From: Bacteroidales bacterium
GTDB taxonomy: Bacteria > Bacteroidota > Bacteroidia > Bacteroidales > UBA932
Length of the DNA: 16,805 nt
Assembly (NCBI GenBank): GCA_016295245.1
Contig: JAEDLO010000031.1
Location: 1-16,805, forward strand
Reading direction: 5' to 3'
Below the pieces are notes generated by a model. It saw nothing but the letters and a program-made list of their open reading frames with translations. It was not told where the DNA came from and searched no databases. The translations under genes and the position numbers were made by a program. Below, piece by piece: positions 6,768 to 14,156 of this stretch. Within the stretch, counting starts at the first letter, position 1. Each line of letters begins with the position of its first letter.

Positions 6768-7172
6768 ATGTCAACTATCTTCACCAAAATCGCCCTGGGC
6801 GAGATTCCTTCCTACAAGGTAGCGGAGAGCGAAGACTTCTATGCCTTCCTTGACATCAGCCCCCTGGCGCTCGGACACACGCTCGTAATCCCGAAGCACA
6901 CCGAAGAAGACTACATCTTCACGCTTGACAGCGAGACCTACAGCGGCCTTTGGGCATTCGCCCGCAAGGTTGCAACAGCACTTAAGGCCGCAGTGCCCTG
7001 CAAGAGGGTGGGAGTAGCCGTGCTCGGTATGGAGGTGCCTCACACCCACATCCACCTCATCCCGCTCCAGAGCGAAGGCGATATGGACTTCCGCAAGCAG
7101 CGTCCGGAAATCAGCAAAGAAACAATGGCTCAGACAGCAGCCGCAATCCTTTCAGAATATGAGAAGTTATAA
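6768..7172 (+). CDS. HIT-family nucleotide hydrolase/transferase
   Basis: 134 residues with the complete histidine triad HTHIHLIP (H92, H94, H96); the middle His, H94, is the predicted nucleophile that forms a nucleotidyl-His intermediate. The N-terminal half shows FTKIALGEIPSYKV (5-18) and LGHTLVIPKH (35-44), typical of the Hint/HinT-like branch, which acts on purine nucleoside phosphoramidates or dinucleoside polyphosphates. The exact substrate cannot be read from sequence. It sits 2 nt downstream of greA and overlaps the next gene by 14 nt, so the three form a tight operon. Cytoplasmic: no signal peptide. Confidence 0.93.
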   Translation: MSTIFTKIALGEIPSYKVAESEDFYAFLDISPLALGHTLVIPKHTEEDYIFTLDSETYSGLWAFARKVATALKAAVPCKRVGVAVLGMEVPHTHIHLIPLQSEGDMDFRKQRPEISKETMAQTAAAILSEYEKL

Positions 7173-8268
7173 AACAGCGGCTGCCATACTCCTGGCCGCA
7201 CTTTCATTCGCATCCTGCAGTGACAAAGCCTCAATCAGCGGCACTGTTGAGGGTGCAGCTCAGAAGCAGCTGGTAGTAAAGCAGCTGGATATCAATGTTT
7301 ACAAGACTCTTGACACCCTCACCGCCGACAAGAACGGCAACTTCAGCTACAAGCTGAGCGTGGCAAAGGGCCAGCCGGAGTTCATCTACCTCTTCTACGG
7401 CCAGACCCGCATCGCCGCCTTCCTGCTCGAAAGCGGTGAAAAGGTGAGCGTCAAGGCCGACACCCTCGGCCACTATACCCTTTCCGAGGGCTCAGAAGGC
7501 TCCCTGAAGCTCGCCGAAGTGGACAAGGCTTACGCTGACTTCACTGCCCAAATGCTCTCAAACATCAATGACCAGGCAGTCCTGAGTCGCACATACATCG
7601 ACCATTACCGCGCCTGCACCAAGTATGTGATTGAGAATCCTTACTCGCTGACCGTGGTTCCGGTACTCTTCGAAACTATGGGAGGAGGCAACCCGGTATT
7701 CAGCCAGCAGACCGATGCCATCCTTTTCCGCAACGCTGCAGACTCCCTGAAGACCGTATATCCTGAATCCAAGTATGTCAAGGCCTTATCAAACGAGGCC
7801 GAGCGCAGGCTCAAGGAATTCGAGTTCAACCGCAGGCTCAGCACTGCCGAGGAACTCAGCTTCCCGGAGATCAGACTCCCGGACATCAAGGGAGAGGTCA
7901 AGGCGCTCAGCTCGCTTGACGCCAAGGTCATCCTCCTCCACTTCTGGAACGTGGACGACCCTGCCCAGAAGATGCTCAGCATTGACACCATCCTCCCTCT
8001 CTATGAGGATTACCACAAGCTCGGCTTCGAGATTTACTCGGTAGGCATCAGCACCGACAAGGCAGCCTGGGGCGCTATCGTCAGCGGCCAGAAGCTCCCT
8101 TGGATCAACGTATGCGATGGACTGGGCGCAGCTTCACCTGCACTCTACGCCTACAACGTGAGCACGCTTCCTCAGTCGATCCTGATCATCGACGGCGAGC
8201 TCTCAACCAAGAAAATCAGCGGAGAAAAGGCAATCAGAGCAGAGCTCGACAAGCTTCTTCGTCGATAA
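7159..8268 (+). CDS. Lipoprotein with DUF4369-like and cysteine-less thioredoxin-like domains
   Basis: 369 residues. A signal peptide ends in FASC, giving lipidated C20; the +2 to +4 residues are Ser-Asp-Lys, only a weak match to the Bacteroidetes surface-export signal. Residues about 25-110 resemble DUF4369 (ISGTVEG, then an LDTLTADKNGNFSY pattern), commonly found N-terminal to TlpA/AhpC-like domains in this phylum. The C-terminal domain (about 235-369) has the thioredoxin-like plan, including the strand VILLHFWNV (257-265) and a cis-Pro position TLPQS (336-340). Where CxxC is expected after Trp the sequence is NVDDPAQ, so no redox-active Cys pair exists; C319 is isolated. A binding or scaffold role is more likely than disulfide exchange. 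The start overlaps the HIT stop by 14 nt, and the 3' end overlaps the convergent ribF by 35 bp. Confidence 0.85.
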   Translation: MRSYKTAAAILLAALSFASCSDKASISGTVEGAAQKQLVVKQLDINVYKTLDTLTADKNGNFSYKLSVAKGQPEFIYLFYGQTRIAAFLLESGEKVSVKADTLGHYTLSEGSEGSLKLAEVDKAYADFTAQMLSNINDQAVLSRTYIDHYRACTKYVIENPYSLTVVPVLFETMGGGNPVFSQQTDAILFRNAADSLKTVYPESKYVKALSNEAERRLKEFEFNRRLSTAEELSFPEIRLPDIKGEVKALSSLDAKVILLHFWNVDDPAQKMLSIDTILPLYEDYHKLGFEIYSVGISTDKAAWGAIVSGQKLPWINVCDGLGAASPALYAYNVSTLPQSILIIDGELSTKKISGEKAIRAELDKLLRR

Positions 8269-9085
8269 GAAGCTGTTCCTTCAGCTCATCAACCGAATTG
8301 AAGCGCTTCCCGTCACGGAGGCGCTTTTTGAATTGGATGCTGAGATCGAGACCGTAGATGTTTTCTTTGAAGTCGAAGATATGGGTCTCGATGATATCTC
8401 CGACATTGGTCATACCGAAATACCGGTGACCAAGGGTCTCTACGCCGCAGAGGTACACTCCCCTTTTGGGAATCAGTTTGAGCGGATCATACAGCCGCAT
8501 ATTGGCTGTCGGGAAGCCGATGGTCCTGCCGAGCTGCTTACCCGAGACGACGGCACCCTTAAGGGAGTAATCATAGCCGAGCAGGCGAGCTGCAAGTTCG
8601 ACCTCGCCCTGGTCCAGAGCCTTGCGTATCTTGGTTGAGCTCACGACCATATCAGAAAAACTTGCAGGCGGCACTATGACAACCTCGAGAGCGAGGCGGC
8701 GTGCTATCGGTTCGAGTTCCGTAGGCAGGAGGGTGTCCGAGCCGAGCCTGTTGTCATAGCCCAGAAATACGGCAGTTGCCCCGTAGCGGGCCTTGACTAT
8801 ATCGCGCAGATAGGACTCTGCATCCATCTTGGCAAAGTCTTTCGAGAAATCCAGCACCTCCACCCTGTCTACTCCCAGGGACTTGATCATTTCCACCTTT
8901 TCCTGAGTCGAGCTCAGCAGCTGGAGATTCTGCGCGTCTTTCTGGAGTACGGCACGGGGGTGACGGGAAAAAGTAATGACACAAGACTCCTCACCCCTTT
9001 GACGGGCTGAGGAGACCAGTGCCTTAATAACCTGACGGTGCCCGAGATGGACACCGTCAAAAAATCCTGTTGCTATTACAGCCAT
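8234..9085 (-). CDS. ribF: Bifunctional riboflavin kinase/FAD synthetase
   Basis: 283 residues, somewhat short for RibF. The N-terminal nucleotidyltransferase domain (about 1-155) shows GFFDGVHLGHRQVI (7-20), TFSRHP (38-43), GYDNRLG (109-115) and SSTKIRKAL (149-157), so FAD synthesis from FMN is expected. The C-terminal flavokinase domain (about 168-283) shows GKQLGRTIGFPTAN (182-195), KRGVY (207-211) and the predicted catalytic Glu in IETHIFDF (E233). The usual NIGxRPTF loop is missing: NVGD is followed directly by IIETHIF. The protein also begins almost at the HIGH-type motif, lacking the ~10-20 leading residues often present; no upstream in-frame ATG is available. The start overlaps the glgP stop by 10 nt, making ribF the last gene of the glycogen operon. 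The 3' end overlaps the convergent lipoprotein gene. Confidence 0.94.
   Translation of the reverse strand: MAVIATGFFDGVHLGHRQVIKALVSSARQRGEESCVITFSRHPRAVLQKDAQNLQLLSSTQEKVEMIKSLGVDRVEVLDFSKDFAKMDAESYLRDIVKARYGATAVFLGYDNRLGSDTLLPTELEPIARRLALEVVIVPPASFSDMVVSSTKIRKALDQGEVELAARLLGYDYSLKGAVVSGKQLGRTIGFPTANMRLYDPLKLIPKRGVYLCGVETLGHRYFGMTNVGDIIETHIFDFKENIYGLDLSIQFKKRLRDGKRFNSVDELKEQLLIDEEACRALL
8252..8274. repeat. Perfect inverted repeat in the convergent gene overlap
   Basis: AGCTTCTT at 8252-8259 and AAGAAGCT at 8267-8274 form a perfect 8-bp stem with a 7-nt loop. The repeat spans the stop codon of the rightward lipoprotein gene (8266-8268) and lies inside the coding 3' end of ribF. Neither strand has a T run after the stem, so it is not a classical intrinsic terminator. 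It could still pause polymerase or protect 3' ends of both convergent transcripts. Confidence 0.5.
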
Positions 9086-11631
9086 TTTACGATCGGGAAG
9101 TCCTGGCGATGAGGCAGAAGGGCGTTCTTTGGATAAACGCGCTTAACTACCTGATACATACCTGTACGTTCCGGAACGATGGCTGACTCGAAGGTTGATA
9201 CGCCGTTCTCGAATGAAACGAAGTCGAGTGTGCGCACCTCCTGGATGTGAGACTGACCCTTCTTGTCGGTGGTCACGAAAAGAACCTCGACACCGACATC
9301 CTCCGGCTTGAGACGACCAAGGTCAAGAGAGACTGAAACCTTCATCTTGTCGGCCTCAGAAAGGATGTATGTAGGATCAAGCTCAGAGTTGGCTACTACG
9401 CGGATATTGTTCCACTCCTGTGAAACAAGGTTCTTCCAGGCAGCAATCTCGTGGGCGAGCTTGGCCTCGTCTGCTGCAAGCTTGTGATATCTCTCGTTCT
9501 GAGGGATATAATACTGGTTGCAGTAGTCGGTGAGCATACGGTTGGTCGTGAAATCCTTGGCTACCATCGCGATGGTGTTCTTGATGTATCCTACCCACTC
9601 AGGCGATACGCCGTCGCTGTTCTTGTCGTAGTATGCAGGTGCGATTTCGTTTTCGATAGTGGTGTAGATGGTGGCTGAATCGAGCTCGTTCTGATAGTTG
9701 TTATCCTCATAAACGCTCTCGAGCGGCAGAGCCCAGCCGGCTCCCTGCTTGTAGCCCTCAACCCACCAGCCGTCAAGCACAGAGAAGTGCATAACGCCGT
9801 TCATTGCGGCCTTCTCGCCTGAGGTACCTGATGCCTCGAGAGGACGGGTAGGGTTGTTGAGCCATACGTCCACGCCCTGTACGAGCCTCTTGGCAACGGT
9901 GATATCATAGCCCGGAACGAAGATGATTCTTCCCAGGAACCTGTCCTGCTTTGAGATTTCGATGATCTGCTTGATCAGGTCCTGACCCATCTTGTCGGCA
10001 GGATGAGCCTTTCCGGCGAAGATGAACTGAACCGGACGCTCAGGGTTGTTGACGATGGCGTCAAGTCTGTCGAGGTCGCTGAAGAGCAGGGTTGCACGCT
10101 TGTAGGTTGCGAAACGCCTTGCGAAACCGATGGTCAGCACGTCGTCACGAAGACGCTCCTTGATGGTAACCACCTGGCTAGGAGTATAGTGGGCGCTGAG
10201 CTGAGGATCTGAAAGCCTCTCGCGGATCACGTTGATGAGATCGGTCTTGAGGGTGGTGCGAACCTTCCATACCTCTTGGTCAGAGAGCTTGTAAACACCC
10301 TCGAAGCAGTTCTTGTCGTAGTGGTGAGTTGCGAACTCAGGGCCGAACACCTTTGCGTGGAGAGCCTTCCACTCCTTGGCTGCCCAGGTAGGATAGTGGA
10401 CACCGTTGGTAACGTAGCTGATATAGAGCTCCTCAGGGAGGTAACCAGGGTACATATCAGCGAGAATCTCCTGGCTGACCTTACCGTGAAGCATAGATAC
10501 GCCATTGACGTTCTGAGACATATTGGCGGCGAGAACGCTCATAGAGAACTTCTCGTTGTCGTCATCAGGATTGATCTTGCCGAGCTGCATAAAGGTCCTC
10601 CAGTCGATGCCGATGGATCCGGGATAGTAGCCCAGGAAGTTGCCCATCATAGCATTGTCGAAGGCGTCGTGGCCTGCAGGTACAGGGGTGTGGGTTGTGA
10701 AGAGGCCTGATGCCCTCACGAGCTCCATTGCCTCGTCGAAACCGAGGTGCTGCTCCTGCATATATTCCCTGAGCCTCTCGAGGCCGGCAAATGCGGCGTG
10801 GCCCTCGTTGTAGTGGTAGATGGTCGGATTGAGGCCGAGGGCGCGGAGGGTGCGCACACCGCCGATACCGAGGAGAAGCTCCTGCTTGAGGCGGTTCTCC
10901 CAGTCGCCACCGTAGAGCTGGTGGGTAACCTGACGATCCTCAGGGCGGTTGCCCTCGAAGTCGGTGTCAAGCAGATAAAGGTCTGTGCGGCCTACTGCCA
11001 CTTTCCAGATGCGGGCGCTCATATCCCTGCCCGGGAGGGCTACCTTGATAATTTTCCAGCTTCCGTCTTCGTTGAGTACCGGAGCTGCAGGAATCTTGAG
11101 GAAGTCCTGAGCCTCGTATTCCGCTACCTGATTGCCCTGCGGAGTTACACGCTGGGTGAAGTAGCCATACCTGTAAAGCAGGCCGACTGCCACGAGGTTG
11201 ACGTTCATATCACTGGTCTCCTTGAGGTAGTCGCCGGCGAGTATTCCGAGACCTCCCGAATAGATCTTGAGGGAGGTGTCAAGTCCATACTCCATACAGA
11301 AGTATGCTACAGAAGGGTCTTTCCTATCTGACTTGGCAGCCATATAGCTGTTGAAGTTGGCCATCACGGCCGACAGCCTGCCGAGGAACTCACCGTCCTT
11401 GGCGAGTTCGTTGTAGCGCTTGATGCTGACCTTGTCGAGAATGACCATAGGGTTGTGGCCAGACTTGTGCCAGAGGTCGGAATCGATGCTCTTGAAAAGT
11501 GCTTTGGCGTCATCATTCCAGCACCACCAGAGGTTCTTGCAGAGGGTTTCGAGACCCCTGAGAGCTGTTGGAAGCTGACGGGTAACCATCACACTCTTCC
11601 AGGTTGGGTTCTGAATTTTAATGTTGTTCAT
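9076..11631 (-). CDS. glgP: Alpha-glucan (glycogen/maltodextrin) phosphorylase, GT35
   Basis: Releases glucose 1-phosphate from alpha-1,4-glucan ends using pyridoxal phosphate. At 851 residues it fits the 'alpha-glucan phosphorylase' branch with an N-terminal DUF3417-like region (about 12-100, LRGLETLCKNLWWCWN) rather than the E. coli GlgP/MalP branch. Motifs include AYFCMEYGLD (109-118), YSGGLGILAGDYLKE (124-138), YHYNEGHAAF (272-281), HTPVPAGHDAF (314-324) and the phosphate-site GFARRFATYKR (502-512). EASGTSGEKAAMNG (599-612) carries the predicted PLP Schiff-base lysine K607. It lies 37 nt downstream of the GH57 gene and overlaps ribF by 10 nt. The gene order suggests it degrades polymer made by the synthase and branching enzyme of the same operon. 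The symbol follows function; the branch is not orthologous to E. coli GlgP. Confidence 0.93.
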   Translation of the reverse strand: MNNIKIQNPTWKSVMVTRQLPTALRGLETLCKNLWWCWNDDAKALFKSIDSDLWHKSGHNPMVILDKVSIKRYNELAKDGEFLGRLSAVMANFNSYMAAKSDRKDPSVAYFCMEYGLDTSLKIYSGGLGILAGDYLKETSDMNVNLVAVGLLYRYGYFTQRVTPQGNQVAEYEAQDFLKIPAAPVLNEDGSWKIIKVALPGRDMSARIWKVAVGRTDLYLLDTDFEGNRPEDRQVTHQLYGGDWENRLKQELLLGIGGVRTLRALGLNPTIYHYNEGHAAFAGLERLREYMQEQHLGFDEAMELVRASGLFTTHTPVPAGHDAFDNAMMGNFLGYYPGSIGIDWRTFMQLGKINPDDDNEKFSMSVLAANMSQNVNGVSMLHGKVSQEILADMYPGYLPEELYISYVTNGVHYPTWAAKEWKALHAKVFGPEFATHHYDKNCFEGVYKLSDQEVWKVRTTLKTDLINVIRERLSDPQLSAHYTPSQVVTIKERLRDDVLTIGFARRFATYKRATLLFSDLDRLDAIVNNPERPVQFIFAGKAHPADKMGQDLIKQIIEISKQDRFLGRIIFVPGYDITVAKRLVQGVDVWLNNPTRPLEASGTSGEKAAMNGVMHFSVLDGWWVEGYKQGAGWALPLESVYEDNNYQNELDSATIYTTIENEIAPAYYDKNSDGVSPEWVGYIKNTIAMVAKDFTTNRMLTDYCNQYYIPQNERYHKLAADEAKLAHEIAAWKNLVSQEWNNIRVVANSELDPTYILSEADKMKVSVSLDLGRLKPEDVGVEVLFVTTDKKGQSHIQEVRTLDFVSFENGVSTFESAIVPERTGMYQVVKRVYPKNALLPHRQDFPIVKWL

Positions 11632-11668
11632 GATAAAACTATAGATAATACACTACTAAATAACTCGT

Positions 11669-12859
11669 TTATTTCTCTGCGACGGCATTGTCAACGCGGA
11701 TCATGAAGTCGCTGAGGACATTCATATAGTTGATGAAGGCCTCATACGGAGTTCCATAAGGATTGAAGCGCTGGTGAACCTCGCCGTCAGAGAAGAATTT
11801 GGTGCACATATAATAGAGGTGATCGCTCTCCTGGAGATGACCGTAATCGGCCCAGAGGGCAGGGTCATCAGCAACGTCGAGCTTTTCCTGGATGCTGTAA
11901 AGCTTCTTGAAGGCATCCTGCTGGAGTTCGTTTCCGAGCCATGCGCTCAGGTCACGCTCCTCATCTGCCCACGAAATAGGCTCAGCAACGGAAATCTCTC
12001 CAACTGACTTGTGCTTGACAGCCTTTGAAGGAGTTACGAACTCGAGGGTCTTGTCGGCAACCACCTGGTCAGTAAGGGCCTTCATAAAGTCGAAGATGCC
12101 GCAGTCGGCAGACTGGTGCTCGCCGAAGGTCTCGTAGTCCATAAAGAGGTTTACAAGCTCACCCTCTGCATCGCGCAGCCACTGGTGATATTTTTCAGCG
12201 GTCAGAGGCCACTGGTTCCATCCGCGGTCAGAGAAGCGGAATGCGATGTCGTCGCTCAGGGTATAGTTCCTCAGAAGGAGCTTCAGACCTGTCTTGACAG
12301 GGTTGTTGTAAACATAGTTCGGGCTTCTCCAACCCATAATGTGGCGGGCGCCCTCAGTAAGCATAGTCCTGAAGCCAAGCTTGTGGACGAGCTCTCCGAT
12401 ATGGTCTGAGTAGATCAACTCGGTGTTGCGGAAGGTCTTCGGAGTAACTCCGAAGTACTTCTCGATGGTAGCCTTGTGCTTGCGTACCTGATTTACGAAC
12501 TCCTCCTCATTTCCAAGAGCGGAGAGGGAGTGGTTGTAGGTCTCGCAAAGGAACTCCACACAGCCGGTCTGCGCGAGAGCGCGGAAGCTGTCGAGGACCT
12601 CAGGTGCATAGCGGTCGAACTGCTCGATGGCCGAACCTGAAATCGAGAAGGCGATATTGAGTTTACCGTCGTGCTTCTTGATCTGCTCGAGAAGCATCTC
12701 GTTCATAGGCAGATAGCACTTGTTGGCGATACGGCGGAGAATTGTCCTATTCTGGAAATCATCGTAATAATGCGAGTCCTTACCGATATCGAAGAACCTG
12801 TAAAGACGGAGCCTGGTTGGCTGATGAACCTGGAAATAAAGGCAAATTGACTTCTTCAT
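11669..12859 (-). CDS. GH57 alpha-amylase / 4-alpha-glucanotransferase-like protein
   Basis: 396 residues, about the length of a minimal GH57 catalytic barrel with its helical C-terminal part. Conserved regions visible in order are YFQVHQP (8-14, GH57 region 1), FSISGSAIEQ (71-80, region 2), PKTFRNTELIYSD (140-152, region 3, predicted nucleophile E147) and FMDYETFGEH (239-248, region 4, predicted acid D241). The family covers amylases, 4-alpha-glucanotransferases and branching enzymes, and specificity cannot be read reliably from sequence. No signal peptide is present, so the enzyme is cytoplasmic and acts on internal glucan. It lies 1 nt after the glycosyltransferase stop. Next to a GH133 debranching enzyme with no transferase domain of its own, a 4-alpha-glucanotransferase role is attractive, but this is inference. 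The gene set GH133, GT4, GH57 recurs in Bacteroidetes (recollection). Confidence 0.9.
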   Translation of the reverse strand: MKKSICLYFQVHQPTRLRLYRFFDIGKDSHYYDDFQNRTILRRIANKCYLPMNEMLLEQIKKHDGKLNIAFSISGSAIEQFDRYAPEVLDSFRALAQTGCVEFLCETYNHSLSALGNEEEFVNQVRKHKATIEKYFGVTPKTFRNTELIYSDHIGELVHKLGFRTMLTEGARHIMGWRSPNYVYNNPVKTGLKLLLRNYTLSDDIAFRFSDRGWNQWPLTAEKYHQWLRDAEGELVNLFMDYETFGEHQSADCGIFDFMKALTDQVVADKTLEFVTPSKAVKHKSVGEISVAEPISWADEERDLSAWLGNELQQDAFKKLYSIQEKLDVADDPALWADYGHLQESDHLYYMCTKFFSDGEVHQRFNPYGTPYEAFINYMNVLSDFMIRVDNAVAEK

Positions 12860-12860
12860 A

Positions 12861-14153
12861 TTACTGATTTAATACATTTTCGTAAACTTTCTTGAGCTTT
12901 GCGGTAGCGCCGTTCCACTTGAGGGCGTTAACCTCATCAAATCCCTCCTTGGTAGCGAAGTTGGCCAGGGCCGGATACTTCAGGAGAGCGTAGATGTCGT
13001 CAGCGAGCGCATCGACATCCCAGAAATCCACCTTAAGGGCGTACTTGAGCACTTCAGCCGCACCCGACTGGTGTGAGATGATAGAAGGCACATTCGAGCG
13101 CATCGCCTCGAGAGGCGAGATACCGAACGGCTCTGAAACGGAAGGCATAATGTAAACGTCCGAAAGGGCGAACATCTCCTGCACCTCCTTGCCGCGGAGG
13201 AAGCCGGTGAAGTGGAAGCGGTCGGAGATGCCAAGGCGGGCAACCTGACGGATGGCCTTGTTCATCATATCTCCGCTTCCGGCCATCACGAAGCGCACGT
13301 TATCCGTCCTCTTGAGAACTTTGGCGGCAGCCTCGATGAAATACTCCGGACCCTTCTGGAAGGTGATACGTCCGAGGAAGGTTACGATCTTGTCCTTCAC
13401 GCCCCTTTCGATGCTGATGTTCTCCCTTCCGGAGAAATCAACTGCATTGTGGACGGTGACAATCTTCTTCGGATCGATTCCGTATTTGTTGATTACGATA
13501 TTGCGGGTGAGGTCGCTGACCGTTACTACGCAGTCGGCTGCCTCCATACCCCTCTTCTCGATGGCATACACGCGTGAGTCCACCATATCGTCCGAACCTC
13601 GGTCGAAAGAGGTGGCATGGACGTGGACTACGAGCGGCTTGCCCGAAAGCTCCTTGGCGGCGATGCCGGCAAGATAGGTAAGCCAGTCGTGGGCGTGGAT
13701 GATGTCGAATTCTTTGGCGTGCTGCATCGCAATGGTGCCGCCCACCTGAGCATAGCGGGAAACCTCTTCAAGGAGGTTTGCGCCGTACTTGCCCGAGAAC
13801 TTGAACTTCTGGCCGAAGCCTACGGTAGTCTCGTGGACAGATTCCTTCTTCATCTTCTCGATGGCCTCGAAGTACTCGTCAGGATCGACGTAAGGAACGA
13901 GGCTTGAATCGACATTGATGAACTTCACCTTGTTGAGGAACTCATCGACGGTTTCGCTGACGTTGCTTACGGCTACGTCGCTGGCGTTGATGATGGTGGT
14001 ACAGCTCTGATCCTCGTCGCCGGAAGCTGAAGGCATCACGAAAAGCGTTTCAACTCCATTGTGGGCAAGACCCTTCACTATTCCTTCGCAGGCAGTACCC
14101 AGACCGCCGGCGATATGTGGCGGGAACTCCCAGCCGAACATCAATACTTTCAT
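12861..14153 (-). CDS. GT-B glycosyltransferase, probable glycogen synthase (GT4/GT5-like)
   Basis: 430 residues with a two-domain GT-B plan. The N-terminal domain begins KVLMFGWEFPPHIAGGLGTA (2-21), matching the glycogen/starch synthase-like acceptor loop, followed by FDIIHAHDWLT (149-159). The C-terminal nucleotide-sugar domain has LGRITFQKGPEYFIEA (260-275, with R262 and K267 of the usual donor-phosphate pair) and SVSEPFGISPLEAM (338-351), the E-x7-E motif (E341, E349). Together these indicate a retaining transferase that extends alpha-1,4-glucan from NDP-glucose. No ADP-glucose pyrophosphorylase gene is in the window, so the donor (ADP- or UDP-glucose) is open. It starts 3 nt after the debranching enzyme stop and ends 1 nt before GH57, implying coupled translation. 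It is shorter than typical GlgA (about 480) and closer to GT4 in the E-x7-E region. Confidence 0.88.
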   Translation of the reverse strand: MKVLMFGWEFPPHIAGGLGTACEGIVKGLAHNGVETLFVMPSASGDEDQSCTTIINASDVAVSNVSETVDEFLNKVKFINVDSSLVPYVDPDEYFEAIEKMKKESVHETTVGFGQKFKFSGKYGANLLEEVSRYAQVGGTIAMQHAKEFDIIHAHDWLTYLAGIAAKELSGKPLVVHVHATSFDRGSDDMVDSRVYAIEKRGMEAADCVVTVSDLTRNIVINKYGIDPKKIVTVHNAVDFSGRENISIERGVKDKIVTFLGRITFQKGPEYFIEAAAKVLKRTDNVRFVMAGSGDMMNKAIRQVARLGISDRFHFTGFLRGKEVQEMFALSDVYIMPSVSEPFGISPLEAMRSNVPSIISHQSGAAEVLKYALKVDFWDVDALADDIYALLKYPALANFATKEGFDEVNALKWNGATAKLKKVYENVLNQ

Positions 14154-14156
14154 ACT

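Noticed and set aside
10747..11331. 194-residue rightward open frame opposite glgP
   Set aside because: Shadow of the conserved phosphorylase N-terminal region; no start signals or motifs.
11632..11668. Possible internal promoter in the AT-rich gap between the GH57 gene and glgP
   Set aside because: The gap is only 37 nt and no TAnnTTTG with a correctly spaced TTTG was found on the leftward strand.
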